Part shown: piece by piece, positions 7,619 through 16,024 of the stretch
How positions within the stretch are numbered: the first letter of the stretch is position 1
Layout of the letters: each line of letters opens with the position of its first letter
Assembly (NCBI GenBank): GCA_023622465.1
Contig: JAMNZE010000071.1
Coordinates: forward strand, 1 to 19,155
Length of the DNA: 19,155 nucleotides
Origin: UBA5500 sp023622465
Lineage (GTDB): Bacteria > Bacillota > UBA994 > UBA5500
Reading direction: 5' to 3'
Program-made: the position numbers and the translations under genes
Notes under the pieces: generated by a model
The model's database searches: none
The model's input: only the letters and a program-made list of their open reading frames with translations
What the model was told of the DNA's origin: nothing

Positions 7619-7648
7619 ATTATAGGTTAGTGTCAATTTGCGGGTCAA
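7619..7648 (-). promoter_or_regulatory. Sigma-A promoter of the small hydrophobic ORF
   Basis: On the minus strand TTGACC (7648-7643) and TATAAT (7624-7619) are separated by 18 bases, matching five of six and six of six consensus positions. The start of transcription would be near 7612, giving a leader of about 27 bases before the ATG at 7585. Confidence 0.7.
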
Positions 7649-7652
7649 TATT

Positions 7653-7669
7653 TTGTATACATAATACAA
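7653..7669. promoter_or_regulatory. Operator-like dyad upstream of the small-ORF promoter
   Basis: TTGTAT (7653-7658) and ATACAA (7664-7669) form an inverted repeat with a 5-base spacer, four bases upstream of the -35 of the minus-strand promoter. A third half-site, GTACAA (7673-7678), lies 9 bases on. The arrangement suggests a dimeric transcription factor site, but no regulator is identified. Confidence 0.35.
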
Positions 7670-7729
7670 GAAGTACAATATTTCTTGCAGAAAACAATCA
7701 TAGCAATTAACACAATTATCACTCCCAGA

Positions 7730-7749
7730 AAGTTACAGGCCTGTAACTT
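7730..7749. promoter_or_regulatory. Perfect 20-bp palindrome, candidate protein-binding site
   Basis: AAGTTACAGGCCTGTAACTT reads identically on both strands. It has no loop and no T-run, so it is not a terminator. It lies about 240 bases upstream of the mutS -10 and about 80 bases upstream of the minus-strand promoter at 7619-7648, in a region where I find no gene. The rest of 7750-7980 shows nothing I can assign. Confidence 0.45.
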
Positions 7750-7986
7750 ATGTGGCAATCTCTGTAAGAAAAGGCGGTTTGTAAGGTCAGTTTAGCACCA
7801 TAGACTGGAAGGTATGCATAAAAATGGTGACCACTTGAGTCAAGGTTGGCGGTAAACCCAGCAGGGGCTATTACTTTTAAGAATTTGTTTCCGGTGACCC
7901 TTAGCTCTGTTTTGACCAAAAAAGCACCGGAATTGGGTGTAGCGCGTTACCGATCCAAAGGCAAAGCAGTCGGTGGACGCGGTTAT

Positions 7987-7996
7987 TTGTTATAAT
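7987..7996 (+). promoter_or_regulatory. mutS: Extended -10 promoter of the mutS operon
   Basis: TGTTATAAT (7988-7996) is a perfect extended -10 (TGnTATAAT). No good -35 is present at the expected distance, which extended -10 promoters tolerate. Transcription would start near 8003, about 35 bases before the mutS ATG. Confidence 0.6.
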
Positions 7997-8037
7997 GCTA
8001 ATCAAGATAGCTCACCGGAAGGGGAGAGGGAAAAACC

Positions 8038-10659
8038 ATGGCCAAATACTCGCCCATGATGCAGCAATATGTGGATATCAAATCCCAGCACCAAGATTGT
8101 ATTCTCTTTTTTCGCTTGGGAGACTTCTATGAAATGTTTATGGACGATGCCGAGGAAGCATCTCGCATTCTGGGTATAGCCCTTACTGGGCGGGAAGCGG
8201 GTCCGGCTGGGCGGGTGCCTATGTGTGGGGTGCCTTACCATGCGGCCGATACATATATAGCTAAATTGATAGTACACGGAAAAAAGGTGGCCATCTGCGA
8301 ACAGGTGGAAGACCCCAGTAAAGCTAAAGGTCTAGTGGAACGACGGGTAGTTCGCATCGTTACTCCCGGCAGCCTACTGGATACCTCCATGCTAGAAGGG
8401 GATCGGGCCAACTATTTGGCCACCCTCTGTCGTCAAGGCAATAGTTTCGGCCTAGCTCTTATCGAGCTTTCTACCGGGGAGGTACTAGCCGATGCCTATA
8501 CGGGGAAAGATTTGCCTTCCCCATTGATCGATGATTTTCTGCGATTATCGCCGGCCGAGTTGGTGTTGGCCGAAGACCTGGCAGAAGATGAAACCATTGG
8601 GCGTTTGGCCCAACTGGCGGGAGTTATCGCTTGCACCCCCTTGGACAACGCCCATTTTACCTTGACCAAAGCGATGCGGCATTGTGGTGAACAATATCCG
8701 ACGGCTACCAATCTGGATCTGCCGACGGCTGCCCTGCAGGCCTTAGGGGCCGCCCTTTATTATTTGCGACAGATGCAGCAAACCAATCTGCCCCATCTGC
8801 GATTGCCACGGAAAATTACAACTAATGATGTAATGTATCTGGATGCGGCTACCTGTCGCAACCTGGAATTGTTAAAAGGAAGCCGCAGCGAAAGCACTGC
8901 CGGTTCGCTGCTTTCCGTACTAGATTTCACCACCACCGCCCTGGGAGCGCGCCAGCTCAAACAATGGATTACCCAACCGCTGTATGCGCGAGGGTCGATC
9001 GAACGGCGCTTGGAAGCGGTGGCCGAACTTAGCCAGGATAACTTACGCCGCAGCAGTTTACGTGATCTCCTGAAGGAATGTTATGACTTAGAACGTTTAG
9101 CCAGCCGAGTAGCCACCGGGGTAGCCAATCCGCGAGATCTACAAGCTTTAGGGTTCACCTTACAGGTGTTGCCCCAGTTGCTAGCCTTGCTGGAAGAATT
9201 TCAAGCCCCGCTGTTGCAACAGATTGCCCAAGACCTGCTCCCCCTACCCGATTTGGCCCGCGAACTGGACAGAGCGTTGCTACAAGATTTGCCAGTAAGT
9301 ATCCGGGAAGGAGGAATCTTTGCTCCCGGTTACCACGAGGAACTGGATCGGCTGCGGTACGCGGCAGAGCACGGTAAACAGTGGCTGGCCGAATTGGAAG
9401 CCCGTGAACGGGAACAAACGGGGATAAAGTCTCTAAAGGTGGGTTTTAACAAGGTTTTCGGTTACTATCTGGAGGTAACCAAGGCTAACCTGGAGCAGGT
9501 ACCGCCCCATTATATACGTAAACAAACCCTGGTTAACGCGGAGAGATATATTACCGACGAATTGAAGGCCAAGGAAGATGCGATTCTAGGTAGCGAAGAG
9601 AAGCAGCGTTTGCTAGAGCACGAACTTTTCTTGCAGCTGCGGGAACGGGTAAGTGCCTTCGTTCCGGCTATCCAGGAGAATGCTCGTCTAATTGCCCAGC
9701 TGGATTGCCTACAGTCCTTGGCAGAAGCAGCCATCCGCAACCGCTACGTGCGGCCCCAGCTGACTACCGATGGTCGGATCCGAATCAAAGGCGGGCGCCA
9801 TCCGGTGATAGAACAGGTGGTGGGCCGCAGTCAATTTGTACCTAACGATATTGACCTGCACGAGGGCGAAACATTGATTATCACCGGCCCCAATATGGGA
9901 GGTAAATCCACCTATATGCGGCAAGTGGCCCTAATCGTGCTCATGGCTCAAATGGGCAGCTTCGTTCCCGCCGATAGTGCCAAAATTGGGTTGGTTGATC
10001 GGATCTTTACCCGCGTGGGGGCCGCCGACGATCTCTTTTCCGGACAAAGCACCTTTATGGTGGAAATGGTGGAAAGCAAGGTGGCACTAACCGAGGCCAC
10101 CGCCAATAGCTTGATCCTTTTTGATGAGCTGGGGCGAGGCACCAGCACCTTTGACGGCATGGCTTTAGCTTGGGCTATCATCGAGTATGTACAGCATCAT
10201 CTGGGGGCAAAAACCCTGTTCTCCACCCACTATCACGAGTTGACCGCCTTGGCAGAGCGTCTACCGAGGGCGCGCAACGTCTGTTGCCAGGTGGTGGAGG
10301 AGAAGGGAGAGTTGGTTTTCCTGCGACGGGTTATTCCCGGGCGGGCCGACCGCAGCTACGGACTGAATGTGGCCAAGATGGCCGGTATACCTTCTCCGGT
10401 GGTGCAACGGGCCAGACAAATTTTACAGCGTATGGAACAACGGTCGCCGGCGGAGATAGGCGCCCTCCAACTTACCTTTGGTGACTTCCTATTGGAAGAA
10501 GCTGCTCTGCAGGCGGCGCCAACCATTGAAACAATACCCCTTGAGCATAAGCAAATAATTGCTGAGCTGGCGGCCATCGACCCCAATCAGTTGACGCCTC
10601 TGGAGGCTCTTAATCTAATTGCCGGCTGGCACCGTCTGTATATGGAAGGAGAGGAGTAG
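8038..10659 (+). CDS. mutS: DNA mismatch repair protein MutS
   Basis: MutS recognises mispaired bases and small loops and, as an ATP-driven clamp, recruits MutL. The 873-residue length is normal. The N-terminal mismatch-binding domain carries the Phe-x-Glu wedge (F30-Y31-E32 in GDFYEMF). The connector, lever and clamp domains follow. The ATPase domain has Walker A GPNMGGKST at 617-625, Walker B D696-E697 in LILFDELGRGTSTFDGMALA, and the STHYHELT segment. This is the canonical MutS1 architecture, not the MutS2 type with an Smr domain. GGGGAGAGG precedes the ATG at 8038 with about 8 bases of spacing, under an extended -10 promoter at 7987-7996. The stop is followed after a single base by mutL, so the pair is co-transcribed and probably translationally coupled. 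Confidence 0.98.
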   Translation: MAKYSPMMQQYVDIKSQHQDCILFFRLGDFYEMFMDDAEEASRILGIALTGREAGPAGRVPMCGVPYHAADTYIAKLIVHGKKVAICEQVEDPSKAKGLVERRVVRIVTPGSLLDTSMLEGDRANYLATLCRQGNSFGLALIELSTGEVLADAYTGKDLPSPLIDDFLRLSPAELVLAEDLAEDETIGRLAQLAGVIACTPLDNAHFTLTKAMRHCGEQYPTATNLDLPTAALQALGAALYYLRQMQQTNLPHLRLPRKITTNDVMYLDAATCRNLELLKGSRSESTAGSLLSVLDFTTTALGARQLKQWITQPLYARGSIERRLEAVAELSQDNLRRSSLRDLLKECYDLERLASRVATGVANPRDLQALGFTLQVLPQLLALLEEFQAPLLQQIAQDLLPLPDLARELDRALLQDLPVSIREGGIFAPGYHEELDRLRYAAEHGKQWLAELEAREREQTGIKSLKVGFNKVFGYYLEVTKANLEQVPPHYIRKQTLVNAERYITDELKAKEDAILGSEEKQRLLEHELFLQLRERVSAFVPAIQENARLIAQLDCLQSLAEAAIRNRYVRPQLTTDGRIRIKGGRHPVIEQVVGRSQFVPNDIDLHEGETLIITGPNMGGKSTYMRQVALIVLMAQMGSFVPADSAKIGLVDRIFTRVGAADDLFSGQSTFMVEMVESKVALTEATANSLILFDELGRGTSTFDGMALAWAIIEYVQHHLGAKTLFSTHYHELTALAERLPRARNVCCQVVEEKGELVFLRRVIPGRADRSYGLNVAKMAGIPSPVVQRARQILQRMEQRSPAEIGALQLTFGDFLLEEAALQAAPTIETIPLEHKQIIAELAAIDPNQLTPLEALNLIAGWHRLYMEGEE

Positions 10660-10660
10660 G

Positions 10661-12463
10661 ATGGCCCAAATCCGAGTACTACCCGAGTCGATTGCCAATC
10701 AAATTGCTGCCGGGGAAGTGGTGGAAAGACCGGCGTCCATCGTTAAGGAATTGGTGGAGAATGCTATAGATGCAGGCGCCCAGCACATCGATATTGAGAT
10801 TGAACAGGGCGGACTAGAATATATAGCCGTCAGCGATGACGGGCGGGGTATGAACGCCGAAGACGCCGAGTTGGCCTTCGAACGCCATGCCACTAGCAAG
10901 CTACGCACGGCGGAAGACCTGTTTTGTATCACGTCCTTAGGTTTCCGAGGCGAGGCACTACCTAGCATTGCTTCAGTGGCCTCCGTCCAATTAATTACTC
11001 GGGAACCCACCAGTGATGTGGGCCACAAAGTAACTTTACGGGGAGGGCAACAATTGAACAGCACTCCCTGGGGGGCGCCGCCGGGAACCCGGATTGAGGT
11101 ACGTGATCTTTTCTATAATACGCCGGCCCGCCACAAATTTCTTAAATCACCGGTGGCCGAGGCGGGCCGCGTGCGCGACTTAGTGGCAAAATTGGCTTTG
11201 GCTAATCCACACATAGCCTTTCGCCTCAGCCAGGACGGCCGCATAGTGTTAGAAACGCCCGGCAATGCTAAGTTGGACGATGCGGTATTAGCCATCTATG
11301 GGCGGGATGTAGTGGAACAGATGATAGCGGTGGAACGGCAAACGCCGGAAGTAGGCATCAGCGGCCTTATTAGCCGCCCTGAGCTGACGAGAAACAACCG
11401 GCGCGATCAAGTATTTATAATTAACGGCCGCTTAGTACAATGCCGTGCCCTTTCGGTTGTTTTGCAGGAAGCCTATCGCTCCCTTTTGCCCAGTGGTCGC
11501 CATGCCCTAGCCTTCTTAAACTTAACTCTGCCACCCAATCGGGTAGATGTGAATGTCCATCCGGCCAAGATCGAGGTGCGGCTGAGCGAGGAGCGGCAAA
11601 TTGCGGCCATCGTTTTACGCACTTTGCGCGATACTCTACAACAGGAGGCTACCATGGCCGCAGCGGCAGCAACCCGCTGGCCCAGCAGCGCCTCTACCAC
11701 TCCGGAAAAAGGCAGCACCGCCCCGCCTATGTGGCTTGAGTCGCCAAGGGAGACAGGGAACCTGACTCCAGCTACGCCCAGTGGACAGAGACCGATGGTA
11801 CCTATCAGTTTCTACCGCCATAAGGAGCCTACTCCGCCCGCCATAGCGGAACCGGCAAAACCTCTGGTTATCGAGCCGGAACCCAAGCCGTCTACTCCCC
11901 CTTATCGGCTTTTAGGCCAGGCCTTAGCCAGCTATATAGTGATTGAACGGGAAGAAGGACTATGGATTGTTGATCAACACGCAGCCCATGAGCGGATTAT
12001 TTACGAACAGCTGGTTAACAGACCCGAGAAACGTATGGTTAACCAACTGCTGGTACCCTATACCCTCACCGTTGGTGGGCGAGAAGCGGCCGTGTTAGAA
12101 AATGCCCAGGAAGAGCTGGCCGCCCTCGGATTTGAGGTGGCACATTTCGGCGGTAACACCTGGGCATTGCGTAGTTTGCCGTCGGTGTATCGAGGTCGTT
12201 TTAAACCGGAAGAATTCCTCGACCTGCTAGCCGACTGGACCGACGGTTGGGAAGGGTTGAAGGCTGATGAGAAGCGGGAACGGGTTTTGATTCGCTTAGC
12301 CTGTGCTGGAGCCATAAAGGCGGGGCAACGATTGCATAATGCGGAAATGATCGAGCTACTGGACCAACTGTGGCAATGCAAATTGCCTTTTACTTGCCCC
12401 CACGGTCGACCTATAGCCCTGCAGTTTAGCAGCGAACAGTTATTCCGTCTTTTTCACCCTTAA
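10661..12463 (+). CDS. mutL: DNA mismatch repair endonuclease MutL
   Basis: MutL couples mismatch recognition by MutS to strand incision. The 600-residue protein has an N-terminal GHKL ATPase with E30-x3-N34 (KELVENAIDAG), DDGRGM at 59-64 and GFRGEAL at 94-100. A proline-rich linker at about 345-420 is followed by a C-terminal dimerisation/endonuclease domain. The nuclease motif is present as DQHAAHERIIYE at 438-449, with supporting ACAGAIKAG and CPHGRP (579-584). This is therefore a nicking MutL of the kind found in bacteria that lack MutH. I chose the ATG at 10661, giving MAQIRVLPES, because GGAAGGAGAGG precedes it. An upstream in-frame codon at 10619 lies inside mutS and has no such signal. 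The next gene, miaA, begins 15 bases after the stop. Confidence 0.98.
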   Translation: MAQIRVLPESIANQIAAGEVVERPASIVKELVENAIDAGAQHIDIEIEQGGLEYIAVSDDGRGMNAEDAELAFERHATSKLRTAEDLFCITSLGFRGEALPSIASVASVQLITREPTSDVGHKVTLRGGQQLNSTPWGAPPGTRIEVRDLFYNTPARHKFLKSPVAEAGRVRDLVAKLALANPHIAFRLSQDGRIVLETPGNAKLDDAVLAIYGRDVVEQMIAVERQTPEVGISGLISRPELTRNNRRDQVFIINGRLVQCRALSVVLQEAYRSLLPSGRHALAFLNLTLPPNRVDVNVHPAKIEVRLSEERQIAAIVLRTLRDTLQQEATMAAAAATRWPSSASTTPEKGSTAPPMWLESPRETGNLTPATPSGQRPMVPISFYRHKEPTPPAIAEPAKPLVIEPEPKPSTPPYRLLGQALASYIVIEREEGLWIVDQHAAHERIIYEQLVNRPEKRMVNQLLVPYTLTVGGREAAVLENAQEELAALGFEVAHFGGNTWALRSLPSVYRGRFKPEEFLDLLADWTDGWEGLKADEKRERVLIRLACAGAIKAGQRLHNAEMIELLDQLWQCKLPFTCPHGRPIALQFSSEQLFRLFHP

Positions 12464-12478
12464 CTAGGAGGCTTGTTC

Positions 12479-13417
12479 ATGCAGAAGCTACTAGTAATTG
12501 TCGGTCCTACCGCCGTAGGTAAGACCGCTATCGCAATTCAACTGGCTCAACGTTTGAACGGTGAAATTATCTCGGCCGATTCTATGCAAGTTTACCGCGG
12601 CATGGATATCGGCACGGCTAAACCCACTTTGGAAGAACAGGCGGGCGTCCCCCACCATATGATCGACATTGTGGACCCGGGGGAGGCCTTCACCGTGGCC
12701 GACTTTCAAAAGATGGCAAGAGAAAAGATTGATGAGGTTAGCGCCCGCGGCCGCCTGCCCATCTTGGCCGGTGGTACCGGTCTTTACGTACGGGCGGTAA
12801 TAGACCCGTATAATTTTATCCCGGCTGACACCGATTGGAATTTGCGAGCCCGGCTGCGCCAGCAGGCCCGGGAGGCGGGCTTAGAAAGCCTTTATAAATG
12901 GCTGAGTGGGGTAGACCCTATTGCTGCCCAGCGCATCCACCCGAATGACGAGCGGCGCATTATTCGCGCCTTGGAGGTCTACCAAACTACCGGCCACCCC
13001 TTGTCATTCTGGGAGCAACACACAGATCAAAGCCCCCGCTACGATTTGCTAATGGTCGGGCTGCATCGTCCACGGGCCGAGCTTTATGAACGTATCAATC
13101 GACGGGTTGACCTCATGTTGGAGCAGGGATTGCTGGAGGAAGCCAGGAAGTTGCTGGAACAAGGACTGGATGAAACGTTCATTGCCCGTCAAGCCATCGG
13201 GTATAAGGAATTCTTTGCTTACCTGAGGGGCGAGGAATCGTTAGAGGAGGCCACGGAGAAGCTAAAACAGGGAACCCGCCGTTATGCCAAACGCCAACTT
13301 ACTTGGTTTAGGGCCGACCGCCGCATCCAGTGGGTGGAAGTAGGCGAAAATCGTACAATAGACGAAGTTGTTAATGAAATCCTAGAAATAGTTGCAAAAC
13401 GTTGGAAAATGGTATAA
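12479..13417 (+). CDS. miaA: tRNA dimethylallyltransferase MiaA
   Basis: MiaA transfers the dimethylallyl group to N6 of adenosine 37 in tRNAs that read codons starting with U, giving i6A37, the substrate for MiaB. The 312-residue protein shows the P-loop GPTAVGKT at 9-16, ISADSMQVYRGMDIGTAKP, the GGTGLYV segment, and the C-terminal YAKRQLTWFR. The reading frame can be extended to a TTG at 12473. However, AGGAGG at 12466-12471 is placed 7 bases before the ATG at 12479, so that is the start. It is the third gene of the mutS-mutL-miaA-hfq operon, a conserved order in Bacillota and Proteobacteria. Confidence 0.97.
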   Translation: MQKLLVIVGPTAVGKTAIAIQLAQRLNGEIISADSMQVYRGMDIGTAKPTLEEQAGVPHHMIDIVDPGEAFTVADFQKMAREKIDEVSARGRLPILAGGTGLYVRAVIDPYNFIPADTDWNLRARLRQQAREAGLESLYKWLSGVDPIAAQRIHPNDERRIIRALEVYQTTGHPLSFWEQHTDQSPRYDLLMVGLHRPRAELYERINRRVDLMLEQGLLEEARKLLEQGLDETFIARQAIGYKEFFAYLRGEESLEEATEKLKQGTRRYAKRQLTWFRADRRIQWVEVGENRTIDEVVNEILEIVAKRWKMV

Positions 13418-13456
13418 AATAACGGCGAACTGTAGAGAGATAAGGGGGCCTCGCTG

Positions 13457-13699
13457 TTGACCAAGCCTAGCATTAATTTACAGGATTCATACCTCAACCA
13501 AATGCGCAAGGAGAATGTGCCGATTACTGTTTTTCTGGTAAACGGGTATCAGCTAAAAGGCGTGTTGCGTGGCTTTGATAATTTTACTCTGCTCCTCGAG
13601 GCTGATGGAAAACACCAACTGGTATATAAACACGCTATCTCAACCATAGCGCCCTTCCGCCCCGTACAGGTGAATGCCTTGCAGGAACTTGCTGAATAG
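13457..13699 (+). CDS. hfq: RNA chaperone Hfq
   Basis: Hfq is a hexameric Sm-like RNA-binding protein that pairs small RNAs with mRNAs. The 80-residue protein has the Sm1 region (VFLVNGYQLKGVLRGFDNFT) and the Sm2 signature YKHAIST with K58-H59. Q9 and D10 line the proximal uridine-binding face. It lacks a long disordered C-terminal tail, as in most Bacillota. The start is a TTG at 13457-13459 preceded by AAGGGGGCC with about 7 bases of spacing. No better start exists, since the family begins just before the SINLQD helix. It lies 39 bases after miaA with no visible terminator between them, and is followed 10 bases after its stop by a strong terminator. Confidence 0.95.
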   Translation: MTKPSINLQDSYLNQMRKENVPITVFLVNGYQLKGVLRGFDNFTLLLEADGKHQLVYKHAISTIAPFRPVQVNALQELAE

Positions 13700-13709
13700 G
13701 GAAGACTCT

Positions 13710-13743
13710 AAGCTGCCTCTGTTAAAGGGGCAGCTTTTCTTTT
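13710..13743 (+). terminator. Rho-independent terminator of the mutS-mutL-miaA-hfq operon
   Basis: AAGCTGCCTCT (13710-13720) pairs with AGGGGCAGCTT (13726-13736), eleven pairs with one G-U wobble, around loop GTTAA. TTCTTTT follows directly. It lies 10 bases after the hfq stop. Confidence 0.9.
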
Positions 13744-13790
13744 GTCAAGGGCGAGTGGTTTGCACAGAGCCCCCTGGCCGGACCTTATGC

Positions 13791-13817
13791 ACTTTGGGCG
13801 CAATTTAAGCATAAACT
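13791..13817 (+). promoter_or_regulatory. Possible sporulation sigma (E/K-type) promoter for spoVK
   Basis: CATAAACT (13810-13817) fits the CATAnnnT -10 pattern shared by mother-cell sigma factors E and K. A GCAC containing the AC typical of sigma-K -35 elements ends at 13792, about 17 bases upstream. The -35 is poorly defined. The context, spoVK after a strong terminator, makes an independent sporulation promoter plausible. Confidence 0.3.
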
Positions 13818-13849
13818 CTAACAGAGCCTGAATGCAGGGGGGGAACCGA

Positions 13850-14845
13850 ATGCCGGAGCATAACCGACCTACCAGCTACGACGAGGTAGCCGAGTTACTG
13901 GAGCAGGGTAAAATCAACGTTGCCGAGGCTTTTCGTTTGCTGCGGGAAGTGGAGATGGGCAACGGGTCGGGCTTGCGCCCCGTTGTACCAAAAAATCCAT
14001 TGCCGATGCCTGTTCAGCCAGATAAAAGAGCCACCCTTGCTGAAATAATGGCCGAATTGGATTCGCTTATCGGTCTAAATAAAGTAAAGAAGCTGGTAAA
14101 AGAACTTCAGGCTTTCATCCACATCCAAAAATGCCGCGAAGAGCAGCACTTAGCCACCGAACCTTTAGTGTTACATATGATCTTCTTAGGCAACCCGGGC
14201 ACTGGCAAGACGACGGTGGCCCGCCTACTGGGGCGAATTTTTAAAGAGATGGGAGTGCTTCCGAAAGGGCACTTAATAGAAATCGAGAGGGCCGATCTGG
14301 TAGGGGAGTACATAGGGCATACGGCACAAAAAACGCGGGAACAAATTCGCCGTGCCCTAGGAGGGATATTGTTCATCGATGAGGCCTATTCGCTGGCCCG
14401 CGGTGGTGAGAAAGATTTTGGTAAAGAAGCCATTGATGCCATGGTAAAAGCCATGGAGGACTATAAAGAGCAACTGGTGATCATTCTGGCCGGCTATAGG
14501 GACGAAATGCATCAGTTTATCGATACCAATCCCGGGTTGCGTTCCCGCTTCCCCATTATTATCGAGTTCGATGATTACACAATCGATGAGCTAATAGCCA
14601 TCGCCGAGCTGATGCTGCACAAGCGCCAGTATAAAATGACGACTGATGCTAAAGCCAAACTCACTCGCATCCTGCTCAAACACTACCAGTTTGAGCCTAA
14701 GAACTTTGGCAACGCCCGCTTAGTACGCAATCTAATAGAGCGAGGAATTCGCAAGCAGGCAGTACGACTAGTAAAAGAAAAATATCCTACAAGGGAGCAG
14801 TTAATGCTTATTCTACCAGAAGATATTCAAGACGAGTCCGATTAG
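13850..14845 (+). CDS. spoVK: AAA+ ATPase, stage V sporulation protein K (CbxX/CfxQ family)
   Basis: The 331-residue protein has a single AAA+ module. Walker A is GNPGTGKT at 114-121 (K120) and Walker B is GILFIDEAYSLA with D177-E178. The arginine-finger region is NPGLRSRFP, and the sensor-2 lid contains FGNARLVRNLIERG. The order and length match SpoVK/CbxX/CfxQ proteins; B. subtilis SpoVK is mother-cell expressed and needed for spore maturation. The N-terminal helices (YDEVAELLEQGKINVAEAF) look like a short SHOCT-type segment. The frame opens at an ATG at 13832, but GGGGGGGAA lies after it and 4-5 bases before the ATG at 13850, which is chosen. A stem at 14862-14879 follows. CbxX-type Rubisco activase is an alternative family name, but no Rubisco is in view. 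Confidence 0.85.
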   Translation: MPEHNRPTSYDEVAELLEQGKINVAEAFRLLREVEMGNGSGLRPVVPKNPLPMPVQPDKRATLAEIMAELDSLIGLNKVKKLVKELQAFIHIQKCREEQHLATEPLVLHMIFLGNPGTGKTTVARLLGRIFKEMGVLPKGHLIEIERADLVGEYIGHTAQKTREQIRRALGGILFIDEAYSLARGGEKDFGKEAIDAMVKAMEDYKEQLVIILAGYRDEMHQFIDTNPGLRSRFPIIIEFDDYTIDELIAIAELMLHKRQYKMTTDAKAKLTRILLKHYQFEPKNFGNARLVRNLIERGIRKQAVRLVKEKYPTREQLMLILPEDIQDESD

Positions 14846-14861
14846 CAACTCCCAGCCCGCT

Positions 14862-14885
14862 GAGCGCCTACAGGCGCTCTATTTT
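14862..14885. terminator. Hairpin terminator between spoVK and the transporter pseudogene
   Basis: GAGCGCCT (14862-14869) and AGGCGCTC (14872-14879) are perfect inverted repeats with only two bases between, so the working loop must open one pair. TATTTT follows on the plus strand. The stop codon of the minus-strand transporter (14870-14868) lies inside the stem, so the hairpin may serve both converging genes. Confidence 0.65.
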
Positions 14886-16024
14886 GCTGCCCACACTTAT
14901 TATCCGTTGGGGGCTTGGTACTGCCAATAGCCGATGAGCAGCTGCGGCTAACCCCAGCAGAATAAAGGCGGCACCCGCCAACAAAGTGGCCACGGTAAAG
15001 CGAGCACTGAGGGCACCGAAGGCCAGGTAATAGAATACATTAGTCAGATCCAGGGTACCGCGATAAAAACCGGTGGCCGCACCCATCTGCCCTTCCGGGG
15101 CCGCATCTTGGGCTAGGGCCAGCCATGTCAGGTTGGTTAAGGTGAAAAGTCCGCCAATGATGGGGAAGAGGGTGTAAGCAGCTGCTAGGGTCCTTCGCCA
15201 AAATAGGAGCAATAGAAAGACAGCATTAGTGCCGTAAACCAAAAGAATTATACCTCGGCTACCCACTGACAGACCAAACCAGCTGCCACAATCAGGCCGG
15301 CAATCAGGCCCACATCCCGATAGCCGCCGCCAATTGCATATACATAAAGAGACATGCCCATTAAATTGATGGTTTCAGCAATCATACCGATACCTGCCAG
15401 CAGACTCACCCGCTTAACACTACTGCTTACATTTAGCAAGGAGACCAGACTAAATTTGCCTAGGGGTTTGTATGGGCTCCGCCTTAAAGAAGGTTTGGGA
15501 AAAGATGGTAATCAAGACGAAGGCTACGCATCCCAAATAGAACACTAGGTGGGGTGAATAGGCGTCGGCCAAGAAACCTCCTACCCAGTTGGCAGCCACT
15601 CCGCTATGGCGATATATATATTGAAAATAGTCATGTTCTGCAGTCGCTCATCCGGGCCACTGGCATCAGCAACCATGCATAGAATTACTACCCAGTAGAG
15701 GCCGGCAGCTAATCCCTGAACAACGCGAAGAATGGCAATCTGCACCGGGTTCTGAGCTACTGCGTAAGCCAAGTTGGCCGCCCCAAACCCAGCCAGAGAA
15801 AGGGAAAGAAGGGAACTTCAGCCTAAACGGTCGGTAATTTGGCCGCAACAAAGGCTAGTTAATCCCCGGACAAGCGAAAACCAAGCAAAAGATATGCCCA
15901 CCAACAGTTCGCTACCCCCAAGGGTGCGCAAGTAGACGGAAAGTATTCCGCCGGCACTGGTCATAGCCAAATTCTGTAGAAAAGCAACTGCATAGACTCC
16001 GCGCAAAATCCGTTTGTTTGTCAT
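14868..16024 (-). pseudogene. Major facilitator superfamily transporter, broken by one stop and three frameshifts
   Basis: Read from the ATG at 16024 (GGAGG five bases upstream), the frame gives a typical MFS start: MTNKRILRGVYAVAFLQNLA, then a helix and GQITDRLG, the A-motif region. A TGA at 15820-15818 interrupts it, but the same frame continues with LSLAGFGAANLAYAVAQNP and further helices. Near 15603 one base is missing, and the next frame gives GVAANWVGGFLADAYSPHLV. Near 15466-15471 the frame moves again into KFSLVSLLNVSSSVKRVS and several helices. Near 15252-15270 it moves a third time into SRGIILLVYGTNAVFLLLLF and runs to TAG at 14868. Pieced together, this is about 380 residues with some twelve helices, the usual MFS size. 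The substrate is not predictable. Nothing suggests programmed recoding, so the gene is dead or the assembly is faulty here. Confidence 0.9.

Noticed and set aside
7719..7919. Minus-strand 66-codon ORF overlapping the 20-bp palindrome
   Set aside because: It starts with TTG, has no Shine-Dalgarno or promoter, and the residue pattern suggests no fold or family. It is better explained as chance in a non-coding gap.
10170..10484. Plus-strand 104-codon ORF inside mutS
   Set aside because: It is an out-of-frame shadow of the highly conserved MutS ATPase domain, without a ribosome binding site.
14868..16024. Several separate small transporter genes or programmed frameshifting
   Set aside because: The pieces are consecutive parts of one MFS protein and lack their own start signals. 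No slippery site is evident, and four independent interruptions fit decay better.
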